DNA of 64,000 nucleotides, from assembly GCA_029721435.1 (NCBI GenBank), contig CM056574.1, positions 186,001 through 250,000 of the forward strand, written 5' to 3'. The notes under the pieces were generated by a model. That model searched no databases and was not told the origin of the DNA. It worked only from the letters and a program-made list of their open reading frames with translations. The DNA is from Gymnothorax reevesii. Taxonomy: Eukaryota; Chordata; Actinopteri; Anguilliformes; Muraenidae. The translations under genes were made by a program, and so were the position numbers. Positions 10,938-22,443 of the stretch are shown here, in pieces (within the stretch, counting starts at the first letter, position 1; the number at the start of each line of letters is the position of its first letter).

Positions 10938-11344
10938 CAGTGGCGTGCACAGACATTATGGGGGGCAAGTGCTCAGGGGGGAGGGGGAGGGCACTTTTTT
11001 TGCGCTCGTGGAACATGTTATTATAGTGTGAGATTACAAAAATAAAATAAACAGTACACGCACATGTTCAATGCAATTCATGACTACTGTCATTCATTAC
11101 AAGAAGGCACTTGGGTAGCCTTTCTGGGGATATTTCTCTCAGGCAATGGGGAACTGCCTGATTCTTCTTTCTGTGTTCATTTATGTTGCCTAACAAAACC
11201 TACACAGAAGAAAACGTTCAGCTTAACAGATAGATTTGCAAAGTCGACCGACATTGTTTGTGGTGGTCGCCCTCACGTTATCTATCATTGATTTGGGATA
11301 TAGCATTAAACTAGCTAATCAGGTGACCAGTCGGCTAAAAAATG

Positions 11345-12015
11345 CTCAGTTGTTTGGTGCTGTATGAGCAGTGGCGTACCGTCAGATGCCAGGAAGGCCT
11401 TCAGTAACATCACCCTTTCCCGGATAATTTCTCTTAAACTGTTTGCGATCAGGTTTGATTGATTGACAATCAAACAGTTAATTAACAGAATAGCTACCAC
11501 CAATGCGTGACACGTAATGATTAAGAAATGCTAATTACAAAGCGATTGCCTGTTGGCTATGTTGATATAATTGATGTGAATCCGCAAAGATGAAAATCTG
11601 CAAAAAATCCGAAACTTTCGCGGACTTATACTTTCGCAATTATTTTCGTCTTCACTCAGCTGTGCTTCTTACCTAACAACGCACTTTAGCTGTCACATTC
11701 GGAGTATATAGAACGGATTATCATGGCTAATTGCTCAATGAACGTCGCAAATTGATTTACGGAAATTCGGAAATTATAAAGACGTAGGCTATTGATATTT
11801 TTTCCGTAGCCATTGGTGTGCGGAAGTAAGTTAAATGCCGTATAATTTCGTACTTCAATGTATAACAAGGCTTAAACAAGTTAGATTCTCGTCTGTTCCT
11901 CCAATCAGTCTGAGCAACGGTTGCTAATCGGGGAGGTAAACTGCGAGAGGTGTCTGTCATTAAGAAGCGAAAGGTGAGGTTATTGCTGGCCCTGTGTTTC
12001 TGCCGACGGACCGTC
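11345..12015 (+). repeat. Unclassified transposon 3' region, copy 1
   Basis: Nearly the whole stretch matches 47025-47710 in inverse orientation, at roughly three-quarters identity by eye. The + strand begins with the tail of a reading frame ('PSDARKAFSNITLSRI') whose counterpart on the minus strand of copy 2 is 'PSDIRKAFSNIILSRI'. About 600 bp of shared noncoding sequence follows, ending near CTGCCGACGGACCG. Confidence 0.65.
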
Positions 12016-12149
12016 ACCGTGTAGGAGACATGCTACTGCACAACAAAATAATTACAGGTTGGGCTGTACGACTTCACTTGATCTGTGTGTTACCTGGCTG
12101 GCGGAGCACAAGACTGTGGCTTCCAGTCGCTCAGCTGATGCTCCTGCAG

Positions 12150-12241
12150 CGCATCCACAGAGATAATAAAACTAGAGTGGACAATCCTGTCATTTCCGCG
12201 GCGGCATCTACTCTAGTTTTCTTATATCTCTGTGAGCGCAT
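12150..12241. repeat. Short foldback hairpin
   Basis: CACAGAGATAATAAAACTAG is matched in inverse by CTAGTTTTCTTATATCTCTG about 35 bp later, enough for a stable stem. Likely a tiny MITE. Confidence 0.6.
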
Positions 12242-12375
12242 ACACACTGCGCGCGTGTTCACGTGATAAAGGAAGAGAGGTCGGAAGCTCGTGAGGAGGT
12301 GGACCATTTCGGGGCGTTATTTTCATTAGTTTTTAATCAGTCAGCTTTTCTAAAAGATCATTTCAACATTGGCCC

Positions 12376-14704
12376 CACTATACTGCCGTACAAAGCAAAA
12401 AGGCAGTAACTGCATATTTTGGCGAAAATGTGTTTTTTACAACATTCAAAGCATTCTTTGTCATGTTACAAAATATCTTATCTCAAATGTATGTCGTTTT
12501 GCAGAAAATCGGTGGGTGTTTGTACAGTAACTGCAAAAAGTACTAGTAAAGCCAAGCAAAAGGGCAGTAAACGCCATTACTGTTTTCTTGCCTTGTATCG
12601 TGTCAGTTACTGTCATTCTGTGTTGTATCACTTCACGTAATAATAACACTGTTGCTGCCGGCGAAGTTACTGTTGCAATGGAGAACACCTAAGGCTCCAG
12701 ATTTCGGATGCTCGCGGGACCCTTTTGACTCGGCAAATTTATCAGACATGGATTCAAAACGTCACCTCACTTTACTTCACACAAATTGCGATGGCAGAAT
12801 CCAGAGGGAAAAGGATGGTGGAACTGGCATTTAAAAAGAAAATATCCTGAGTATGGTAAGTAACAGCAACGATTGATTTGGACTGATTAGAAACAAATGG
12901 CTGTCAGAGCTAACCCTAGCTATCAGCTGTTTTCTGTCAGGCGATGTTCCTTGCCCCCTCCCACTCTCCACCCGGCCTCATCCAAAACTATATATTTATA
13001 ATCCAACCAAATGGTGGAAAACTATTACAAACAAGTGCTGTCGCGACTCGCGAGACTCCAAACCTCAGAATACACTGCTGTCATTATAGCTTCGGCTAGC
13101 AGCCTGTGGTTAGCCAAGCAGCTGATATTATGAATAGGCACACAACAAGCACACGAAACGCAACCTTGTAGCTTCTTCAGCTCCTTCAACACCACAAACG
13201 AAGGGTAGACTGAGTATAGTCGAGTATAGAGTACAGTTGAGACAACGGGGATATCTTTTGTTAACAACAAGACTCTGGTCTAATTTTGACCATATGAGCA
13301 TCAGCGTCCTCTTCGACCATTGAAAAACCAATAGCCAGCGCAGATCCAAAGATATCGAGGGAAATGTGTTTTTGGCAGGTCAGATTTTGACTTCACCGTG
13401 GTCCTTCAAAATTGAATATCTTATTACCCATAGGTAACTTCTTGATTATACGTTATATAATTGCAAACGTGGGTCTGTGCTCTCAATTCAGACATACTTC
13501 ATGACATGTAAGATTTGAGAGAATTTTACAATCTTGATAAACGTGCGAGATGATCATGTGGGTACAGTTGGCACGCTAGCCTTTAAGGCTAATTTTCCGT
13601 ATTCAAATCAATGCATATCGGGTACAGTTGAGACAACATTTTGCAATTTGCGCTGCCTCCCATTGTTTTTGAATGGCGTCTCAACTGTACCCCCACCATT
13701 TTTCGCGAGGGTACGATTGAGACAAAAATGCACTTTTTTGTTTGATTAACTGCACAAAATATAAATTACCCCACGACATAATTCCTTGATTGTATATTTT
13801 CTCACACTCTGAAGATATGTTATGTCTATATTATTTTCGGTGTCTTTTAATAGTTACATTTTTGTGGAAAGTGAAAAAAGTAAAAGTGTACCCAACTGTA
13901 CAGTCTCCCCTAGGCCTAACCCCAATCTAGCTTCTTCAACTCCAAGTCGTGCGCATTTGCATCCATCCCATTTCAGACATGCAAAAAAAAAAATAAGAAA
14001 GAAAGAAAATAGCCTCTTACCTGGTTCGAATAGACCAAGTCAAAATGCGTACTGTATTTAAGCATTTGCCATTTAGTGTGGTCTTACGCCATATTTAGTG
14101 TGCTCTTACAATATATGTATTGTAGGTTATAGAGATGCTTCAAAGATTAATAAACGCACACTAAGAATACACACCAAGTACACTCCCATAATTGGGTCAT
14201 ATTAAAAATAAACACTGCCCATTTGGCCCTTGATGCAACTTAGACATGTGATATACTTTTGTGATGCACAGTTTCAACACAGAACAATTTCTGAATGAAA
14301 TATAAACACCTTAAAGGGTTAAATTATATTAGCTTTGGCATCCCTGTCTTGCAGGAAACAAATGGTTCCAATTAATACAACTCAAATACAACAAAACCCT
14401 AGCTGTGACCAAAAAGGTTTTTGAAGAACATTAAGTTACTGCCTTTTTACTTTGTATGGAACTTTCGAAAGTGGGAGTGATACAAAGCAAAAATACAGTA
14501 ACTGCAAAAAGGGGGTTAAAAAAAGTTTATTAAAATTATTGATATCTGCAAAGAATTAGGTAATATGGAGTAACAATACTGCCACATGTCCAATAATCTA
14601 CCTACAACTACTTGGGCTGGACAACAAGATAACTTTGAGGTCATTTTTCTCAGTTTGGTGCTCTGCGCAGTTACTGCCTTTTTGCTTTGTAGGGCAGTAT
14701 AGTG
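12376..14704. mobile_element. CACTA-ended TIR element with subterminal repeats
   Basis: The left end CACTATACTGCC and the right end GGCAGTATAGTG are inverted, with AAAGCAAAAAGGCAGTAACTG shared inward. The motif GCAGTAACTGC or its inverse recurs near both ends (about 12404, 12528, 14440, 14495, 14670). Such subterminal motifs often bind transposase. The 2-3 bp TSD expected for CACTA elements is not visible. No transposase frame was recognised. Confidence 0.55.
13228..13730. repeat. Cluster of GTACAGTTGAGAC motifs
   Basis: GTACAGTTGAGACAAC occurs at 13231 and 13622, an inverted copy (GTCTCAACTGTAC) at 13678, and a degenerate one at 13710. They probably are ends of small DNA elements nested here. 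Confidence 0.45.
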
Positions 14705-14729
14705 TTAATAATAATAATAATAATAATAA
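14705..14729. repeat. (TAA)n microsatellite
   Basis: About eight TAA units directly beside the CACTA-ended element, perhaps obscuring its TSD. Confidence 0.9.
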
Positions 14730-14815
14730 AAAAAACGAAGTTTCAAAAGGGCACTTTCATTGATAAAGGGCAAAGAGGCAAGTGCTGTAGCACCACCTAT
14801 CTGTGCACGCCTATG

Positions 14816-16674
14816 ACAGCACCCTTGGTTCCAAATACGTCCCAGCTGCTGTTCACATGAGTGCACAACAGATTTGGCACTGGTCCCATGCTCATGTAAA
14901 CAGGGAGTAACTCAAGTCAGTACCAGACAAAGATGAATGAAAATGATAAACTTTAATAAAACCAATGTTATTTGAAAAAATGCACTTTGTTAGGGCACTG
15001 CTTCAGAGCCAGCTGGTGCACTTGTGCTCAATTTTACAGCCTCAGGTAAAAATTCTGTGCAGTCAACACGACAGAACTAACTATCCCAAATCTGCATATT
15101 TGCAAAACTATAAACTTCACACACAAATGTTTCTGGACCACTGTCTAACAAGGACAACTTGACTGCAACAGCATCAATAATTGGCCTTCGACCGTAGCTG
15201 CTTACAGCAAAGATTAGTGATGGCACTGAACTGACTTTCCAAAACGGGTCCTGAGTGCAGAGGATGCGACATCATGGGTGCACCTCAATTTTCTTGAATA
15301 GCATCCATTTTTTCCCTCACTGGTCTTTTCCCAGCTTCTCAGTGCTTCCCACCATTATGAGATGCAAGGAAAGTATGTGAGGAGGGAAGGCACAAGTAAT
15401 CCTTTCCTCTGAAGAATCACATGAATCCACATCTATTTCTGATGATGGCACACAGCTGGATCTGCTGCCAGTGTCTGTCATTACCCACTGACCGCATGGC
15501 TTTCAGGAAGGCTGCCCTTGTGAATACCCGCTCATGGCTGCTCAGAGCTCTCTCCTCACAGCAGAAATGAGAGCTTTGCTATGACCTGCAAGACGGCTGA
15601 TACATGACAACTTCTGCTTCAAGTGAGGAGGAAGGAAGTCTGAAATAAGAGATTTATGATGTCCCCCATGTCCTCCAGATCCTTTACAAAGGTCAGCACG
15701 TGCACCTGATGAAATAAATTGCTTTGTCTTTATTGTTTTTATGTGGAATCATTTTTAGATTGATTCAGTAAATTATTGCTCAATTCATTTTATTATTATT
15801 AATTGTTTATCCTTGCATGCACTTATTTAGTTTTTCTCGGTGTGTACTCATGCATGTCTCTGATTAGTCTGGGCCTGCATAACTGTAAGTTTCCATAAAT
15901 CTGACCAGTGTGTCATGGCATATAGCTTATCTGGAGCCATGCGAACCTGATGGGCCCATAACAAGGGCAATATTTTCTTTCTCTCTTAGTTTAAGTGTTT
16001 ACAGAAGAAGTGCAAGGGAGGGCCCCGGAATGTGAGCAAAGAAAAACCTGCATTCATAATAGGGAGGAATCATCTGTCTTCTCTACGAGATGTATACACA
16101 TAACTCAGGGGCGGCTTGACGAGGGTTGCAAGAGTCTTCCAGATTACATCATGATGTGTAAACCAGCGCGGGGGGAGAAGAACGTCACAATGTAGCCCTA
16201 CATAAACCACAGAATCAGATACTGTCCTTATCCTTGTATGACGGGACTTGTGTGCAAGGATCCTTCCCTGCAGATGAAGTACACTGACTTTGACTGGGAT
16301 ATTAACTCCTTTGTCCCTGTCTGAGTTCTTTCTGAAGGTAACACTAGGAATATAAAATCTAAATTCCTACAACAATTTATGTATAGAATGTCATACAATA
16401 AAAATATAACTTCTGAAATTAATAAGAAATATGGCAGTGTAAAAACTCAAAGAGATAAGATGATAAAAGAGCAATAGTAAATGAGAAGTTGGGGTACTAT
16501 CTGAAGGACTGTATATGACTAGGTAATAGTGCAAAGGACCACTAAACACTAATAAAACACCTTGATAAATTTGCGAAGATTGAAGCAAGTAGTACCAATT
16601 AGTCATAATTAAGCAGCTTAAGGTTGTGACTGTGTCTTCATGAAATTGCAAAAGAAGTTGAAAAAATTGATCCC
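14816..16674. other. 1.9 kb without recognised gene or repeat
   Basis: Base composition is ordinary and no frame has recognisable protein similarity. It could be intergenic or intronic host DNA. Confidence 0.5.
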
Positions 16675-17137
16675 TGTAATGTGGAAAAAAATAAGTTACT
16701 AGATGGCAGTATTGACTTGTTTAGCCCAGTCTGGAGCTAGGTTTGGGCATGTGCTGGGCATGTCTGAGAGGGGAAGTCCCAGAGAATTGAAAAAAGTCTG
16801 GAAGGTGGGTGGGGGCTGGAAAAGAGTAAATAAAGAGAAAAATTGAGACAGTAAAGTAGTAGGAGAAATTGCAAGGAGAAGGATACATTTGACCAGACCT
16901 GTCACTCACAAAGTTTTTTGTGGATTTTTGCCTGCATTGGAGCATTTTCCTGTCCCAGGACATCACCAAGCAACCCCATTTCAAGGGACTGTAAATATTT
17001 TTCTTTTATACGTCAATCTTGGTCAGTAGTATTAATTGTAGGTTAGTTGTTAGTTTGTTTAATTAAATCTGTTTAAGTTTAGAAATTTTGTCTGTCATCC
17101 CTTGTTGTCTTATGTCATAAAAAATTGGGGCCATAAC
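16675..17137 (+). repeat. Solo LTR, Gmr1 family
   Basis: Begins TGTAATGTGG and ends GGGGCCATAAC, with the terminal A lost or changed. Full-length match to the other family LTRs. No TSD recognised. Confidence 0.85.
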
Positions 17138-17227
17138 CGAGAAAAACAATAATATGATCTGACGAAGAGAAAAGGATTAGAGTATGAGACAAGAGTCAAG
17201 ACACGGCATGCAGCAGCAGCTAGGGAG

Positions 17228-17352
17228 AAGTACATTCACACTGGACGCAAAAGGAATTTTCAGTATGACAGTATTCAGTATTTCAGATTACATTCAAAGT
17301 CAATGCAAAGACGCAAATACACGCGTTTCGCGTCCAGTGTGAAAGCAGCTTA
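17228..17352. mobile_element. Relative of the foldback MITE, rearranged
   Basis: ATTACATTCAAAGTCAATGC and AAAGACGC are shared with 5693-5861. The ends carry inverted CACACTGGACGC / GCGTCCAGTGTG. Confidence 0.6.
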
Positions 17353-17661
17353 ATAGAGCGCTTTTTCATCGTGAACTCAGACCAAAACCCTTTATCCTCA
17401 AAGTCGGAATAGTTGAAGTGGTCGCTACAAATCACACTATTGTCGCTTGGTCCTTGCCATTTTGCTCGAGTCCGTTTGACCCGAGGTCCTTAATTTTACT
17501 TATTTTTTCATCTTTTGGAAATTGATGAAGGCTGACTCCTTCTTTGGATACGTTATTACAACCTGCTACAGTGCATCTGCTAAGCATTTGCTCCGCCATT
17601 TCCCATAATTTTGCAAGAAAATAATTTTATAAATCAACTGCAGTTCGTGTCTCATAGGCAG

Positions 17662-18159
17662 TGTAATGTGAATATAGGCCACTAGCTGGCAGTATTTACC
17701 TTTTTTTTGTTAAGCTCAGACTGGAGTCATGTTTAGACATGTCCTGGACATGTCTGGGGCAAGTCTCAGAAGGTTAGAAAAAGGAGGTCTAAATGTGGGT
17801 GGGGTCTGCAAAAGAGTATATAAGGAAAAGAATTGAGACAGTAAAGTAGTAGGAGAAATTGCAAGAAGATGACCAGACCTGCCATTCTGTTCAAGACCTG
17901 TGACGTTTCTTTTGTGGATTTCTTTGCCTGTGTTTGAGCATTTTCTTCATCCAGGACATCACCAAGCCACCCCACCAAAAAGGGACTGTAATTATTTCTG
18001 TTTTTTTTCTTATTTATCAATCTTGGTCTTTAGTTGTAGGTTGTTATTAGTCTTTGTCTTTGTTAAAAATTAAATGTGTTTTAGTTGTTAAAACTGTGTT
18101 TGTCATCCCTTGCTGTTGCTGTTGTGTTATAAATGTAATAACAAATTGGGGCCATAACA
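17662..18159 (+). repeat. Solo LTR, Gmr1 family, TSD GCAG
   Basis: TGTAATGTGAA...GGGGCCATAACA, flanked by GCAG at 17658-17661 and 18160-18163. A TATA box, TATATAAGG, lies near 17815. The exact duplication shows that a complete element inserted here and was reduced by LTR-LTR recombination. Its sequence is closest to the copy C LTR. Confidence 0.92.
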
Positions 18160-19749
18160 GCAGTAATAGAAAAATTAGCTCCACTGAGCTCGTCTCGTTC
18201 TTTATATGACGTCAGCTGGTTGATGTGTCAATCCCACGGAAGTTGGACCGAATTGTGGGTGGGGCAGAAACTGGCTGAAAATCAAGGTCTGCCATCAGAA
18301 AACAAGCCTAAAATTATTACTGCGTGTATTTTCATGGGAATTTTTGGCGCAGACATAGTTTACAAGTACAGAACTATGGAATTAGTGTCAATGTACCCGG
18401 TAATAGAGAGTTCCCTTAATAGAGTTGGTAAGCTTCATAAATACTAGTGTTTGCCACTTACATGGCAATATCCCTCGCCGCCTCAATTTTATGTGTCAGT
18501 GCGGACGTACGAACAGATGGACGGATGGAGCCCAATGCTTTGTGCTAATCGCACGGCGGGGGATAATAACTTTGAACAAGACTGGAAAAAAAGATATTCT
18601 GTTAAGTTCTATAAGTTCTGATAACAGGGACGTTGTAGAGTGCCCTGGTGGACAAACTATGCAACAGCAACACTCATGACATGGTTGAAGGGTGTTTCGG
18701 CCGTTTTTTAAAATATTCATTTATCGGCCATCATAAAAGCCTATACCGATAGTTTGGAAAATGCCTAATATCGGCCCGCCAATCAATCGGTCTGGCTCTA
18801 CAAGCAATGATCTCCCTGTGGAATAGCCCCGCGGCCCTCCCTCTAGTTGGGTTGTGGATTTGGAGACAGAGACAGAAGGAACGTGCAGGAGAAGTGGTTT
18901 CCGGTTCAAAAAACAGTCACATTTATTGTGCCAGCTTTGGTTTTGCAATTAATTATTAATAGTAAAAATAACACAATTGATAAAGAAAGAAAAAATATAT
19001 AATTTCAAAAATCTTGCCGAAAGCATTAGTTATACTGTACATCAAAAGAGCTCTACCTCACAGCAGGAGAGACACGGAGACTTAGAGGCATCCATGTCTT
19101 TCAAAAGTCTGAGTGAGAACTGAGCTGCCCCACCTAAGTAACCTATTGGCCCAAATTGGGTAATAGGACAAAACCAACAAAAAGGGGAACTGACAGCATG
19201 GAATGACTTAATACCAAACAAAAAGAATAGGATATACAGGCAACATAACATAAATACTTAGAATTCATCCTACATGTTCACAATACCACCCCCAAAATAA
19301 CTTAAGAGTACAGAAGGGCAAAATAGGTATGAAATGAAGGAAACAAACATCCCTTTCCCTCTACATGCCTCACTCCTCCTCCTAGTGGGAATGAAGTAAA
19401 AGGTCTGTCCCAATAAGGAGCGCGCTTCTGCAATGGGACGGCTGCAGGCAGACAGAATAGCAAGGCGTGTTGGGGTAAGTTGATGTTTGTTACCGGCTGA
19501 TGGGTAAACTCTTCAAAATACAAATGCAAAATGGAGGATTGAGAGAGCGGGTACCACACTACACATTACCATCGTCTGAATCAAACAGAAACTCGCATTG
19601 CGATGTAATAAAATTAAACTAAACCGTGACAGACCAAACAATCCGTCTGACGCATGTAAATGTCACACCCACGGCAAATTCCCAGTCATGATATCACCAA
19701 CATCATACAAACAGTTCAACACTTGGGGCACAAGCACAACACATTATTA
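18160..19749. other. No gene seen; TATCGG-rich fragment at 18719-18800
   Basis: A short block with repeated TATCGG/CCGATA resembles ends of common fish DNA elements, but is too short to classify. The rest shows nothing recognisable. Confidence 0.4.
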
Positions 19750-20355
19750 TATCCCTGAACGCCGAATGGCGTTCCAGGGATAGTATGTTTTTTGGTCCAA
19801 CCACCGCCGCCGCGCTGCCCTACGTGTTAACGAGATAACTTCAGTAATATTTCAATTAGAAGTTCCGAGTTTTGCATATAAGTAAGAATCATAAAGAGGA
19901 AGAACTGATTCGATTTTGGACAATTTACAATTTCTAGATTGGCCACCAGGGGCCAAAAACTGAAAAAATCACTGTTTTTATCATATCTCTGGAAATATTT
20001 GTCCGATTGACCTCAAATCAAGTGCAAATGAATGGTCATGACCTGAGGATGTGTCCCACGATGACAATATACATGTTTGGTTCAAAATTTTGACACAGGG
20101 TGGAGCTTTGTCACATACAATTCATTTTTGCCATATCTTTGGAACTATTTGTCCAATTGACATGAAACTATGCAACTGCAAGGTCATGACCTCACAACGT
20201 GTCACATGATGACATCATAACTATATGGTTCAATATTTTGCCAGCAGGTGGCACTTTGTGATGGAAAATTACCATTTTGGCCATATCTTCAGAACCATTT
20301 GTCAGATTGACCTGAAATTAAGTTCAAATGAAAGGTCATGACCTGAGGGGCTTTA
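19750..20355. mobile_element. Hairpin-headed element with 150-bp tandem core
   Basis: A perfect-but-one stem at 19750-19782 (TATCCCTGAACGCC / GGCGTTCCAGGGATA) heads the element. Three tandem units follow, starting at 19982, 20132 and 20282, each exactly 150 bp apart and each beginning CATATCT with an ATTTGTC motif. No coding potential. The layout resembles Helentron-associated (HINE) elements, but no (GTCY)n tract is present in this copy. Confidence 0.5.
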
Positions 20356-20823
20356 TATTGTATTGGGTCTTTTCAAGGATTGGGGAATTAGAGGATTGGG
20401 GGCGTTGGGGATGCACCCCAAGCCGTTGCCTCCGACGGGATAAGCCTAGCTTATACACTGTATTTTGGGTCATATTTATTAATTAGGAAGCAAGACTGTG
20501 TAAGTGCGGGGATGCGTGTATGCGAGTGTGAATGGGAGCGCGATGGGCTCCCTTTCTCTCTCCCTCTCCCGCAATCGCGGTAAAGCGCCCAAAAGGTTTA
20601 TAAAGTTTGTGACAGTGAGGAGGGGAACTGCTCAGCTTCTCTCACTCCTCCTTTGGTTTTTTTGACAATTCTCTTGACAGCCATACTTCTAACATGCAAT
20701 CAAATGTCACTGTCAACAAACCCCTAGTGAGTGCAAGTATTTGATGTGTTCTGTGTTCAATCTCAGGCAAACCTGATGCAACTAATTTAGCTCTTCATTA
20801 GCTGCATTAGGTGTGCTTGGATT
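20356..20823. other. No gene seen; unclassified repeat debris
   Basis: Contains a GGGG/CCCC hairpin near 20400-20430. A segment at 20765-20823 abuts the truncated gag of copy C. Confidence 0.4.
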
Positions 20824-21742
20824 CACAGTTCTTGAATTCTTCAACTAACACCATCTCTTTTAGTGAGTTGAAATCATCCTTGACCTCCATAGAAGTACAC
20901 CAGCGCTCAAAGCAAACCTGCTTCTCATTAGCAAATTCAACATAAGTCTGATTTTCAGATTTCTTCAGACCTCTGAATTTCTGTCGGTAAGCCTCTGGAA
21001 CCAACTCATAAGCTCTCAAAATAACCTTTTTGACAACCTCATAATCAGAGGAATCATCTGCAGACAAAGCCGAATAGGCTTGTTGAGCTTTACCCTTGAG
21101 GACAGTTTGCAACATCAGAGGCCAGTGTTCCTTTGGCCACTGGCAACTCTTTGCTACCTTTTCAAAACACTGGAAATAGTTGTCAACATCCTTTTCTGAA
21201 AATGGAGGCACCAGTTTTACCTCCTGACTGGCACAAAATTTATTTTTAGTTTCAATTTTAATTTTTAGTTGCTCCTTTTGGAGTCTTTCTTCTCTATCGA
21301 ATTTCTCTAATTCAAAATCTCTCTGTCTCTGTCTCTCTCTTTCTGCTCTTTCCTCTTTCTCTCTCTCAAATTCTCTTTGTTTTTCTTCTCTTGCTAATTT
21401 TTCTAACTCAAACTGCCTTTGTTTTTCTTTTTCTTCCCTCTCAAATTCTCTTTGTTTTTCTTTTTCCTCCCTTTCTTTTTCTCTTTCCTCCCTTTCAATC
21501 TCTAGCATTTTTAATTTAAGTTCCATTTCTATATTTGGATTTTCCACTGGAAACTGTTCCAGATCTCCTGGTGCAAACACATTTTCATCAATGTAATATT
21601 CAACTATCTCTCTAGCCAGTCTTGCTTTTCGCATGGCTGGTTTTACCTCTGTCAGCTCCAACTGTCTGCAAATTTCTAGCAGTTCTGTCTTTTTAAAAGA
21701 CTTCAAAACCCCTACGGTTGGTGATGCCAAGAAATCATCCAT
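20824..21742 (-). pseudogene. Gmr1 gag, 3'-truncated but open
   Basis: The start at 21742 (MDDFLASPT) is chosen because copy B has the same ATG at 57123. The N-terminal region of about 80 residues is followed by a very long charged coiled coil of Glu/Lys/Arg repeats (residues about 85-170). A capsid-like domain then carries 'AYRQKFRGL', 'FERWC' and 'EMVLVEEFKNC'. Gag would form the particle that packages element RNA. The capsid part resembles the SCAN domain, which published work derives from a Gmr1-like gag. The frame is open over more than 300 codons and ends at the truncation, before the zinc knuckle seen in copy B. Confidence 0.85.
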
Positions 21743-21834
21743 TGCTGTTGTCAATATATATCTAGGAAAATTCACAAAAACAATTTCACAATTTGGAATG
21801 TTAGATTTTCAATAAATTACTCACACAATGGTCT

Positions 21835-21855
21835 ATCCCGGACCTTGAGCCCCCA
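21835..21855 (-). promoter_or_regulatory. Primer binding site, tRNA-Pro-like with 3-nt insertion
   Basis: Minus strand reads TGGGGGCTC, then AAG, then GTCCGGGAT, 3 nt downstream of the LTR. Without the insertion the two halves equal the tRNA-Pro complement used by some gammaretroviruses. Confidence 0.65.
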
Positions 21856-21858
21856 ATT

Positions 21859-22350
21859 TGTTATGGCCCCAATTTGTTATTACATTTATAACACAACAGC
21901 AACAGCAAGGGATGACAAACACAGTTTTAACAACTAAAACACATTTAATTTTTAACAAAGACAAAGACTAATAACAACCTACAACTAAAGACCAAGATTG
22001 ATAAATAAGAAAAAACAGAAATAATTACAGTCCCTTTTTGGTGGGGTGGCTTGGTGATGTCCTGGATGAAGAAAATGCTCAAACACAGGCAAAGAAATCC
22101 ACAAAACAAACGTCACAGGTCTTGAACAGAATGGCAGGTCTGGTCATCTTCTTGCAATTTCTCCTACTACTTTACTGTCTCAATTCTTTTCCTTATATAC
22201 TCTTTTGCAGACCCCACCCACATTTAGACCTCTTTTTTTTAACTTTCTGAGACTTGCCCCAGACATGTTCAGGACATGTCTAAACATGACTCCAGTCTGA
22301 GCTTAACAAAAAAAAAGGTAAATACTCTATACTAATTGATTCACATTACA
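21859..22350 (-). repeat. 5' LTR of Gmr1 copy C
   Basis: 492 bp, the inverse of TGTAATGTGAATC...GGGGCCATAACA. Very similar to the solo LTR at 17662-18159. Confidence 0.92.
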
Positions 22351-22442
22351 TTATATACACTCAAAACCCCCGTCTGGGCCGGAGAGGTGGGGGTGTTTAT
22401 ATACACTCAAAACCCCCGCCTGGGCCGGAGAGGTGGGGGTGT
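22351..22442 (+). repeat. 46-bp tandem duplication, two copies
   Basis: The unit beginning TTATATACACTCAAAACCCC occurs at 22351 and 22397 with one mismatch. As 46 is not a multiple of three, it shifts the endonuclease frame. Confidence 0.95.
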
Positions 22443-22443
22443 T

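Larger units (their letters stand above)
10938..14815. mobile_element. hAT-like DNA transposon with 8-bp TSD, disrupted inside
   Basis: The left end CAGTGGCGTGCACAG and the right end CTGTGCACGCCTATG are inverted copies. GCAAGTGCT and GGGCACTTT repeat just inside both ends, also inverted. The 8-bp ACAGCACC lies at 10930-10937 and again at 14816-14823. A CA start and 8-bp duplication are hAT hallmarks. No intact transposase is present; the interior is occupied by other repeats. Confidence 0.75.
20824..22350 (-). mobile_element. Gmr1-type element copy C: 5' LTR, PBS and partial gag
   Basis: On the minus strand, a complete LTR (22350 to 21859) is followed by a primer binding site, a leader of about 90 nt and an open gag that breaks off at about 20824. 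Everything downstream of gag is missing. It gives the cleanest view of the family's 5' end. Confidence 0.9.
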
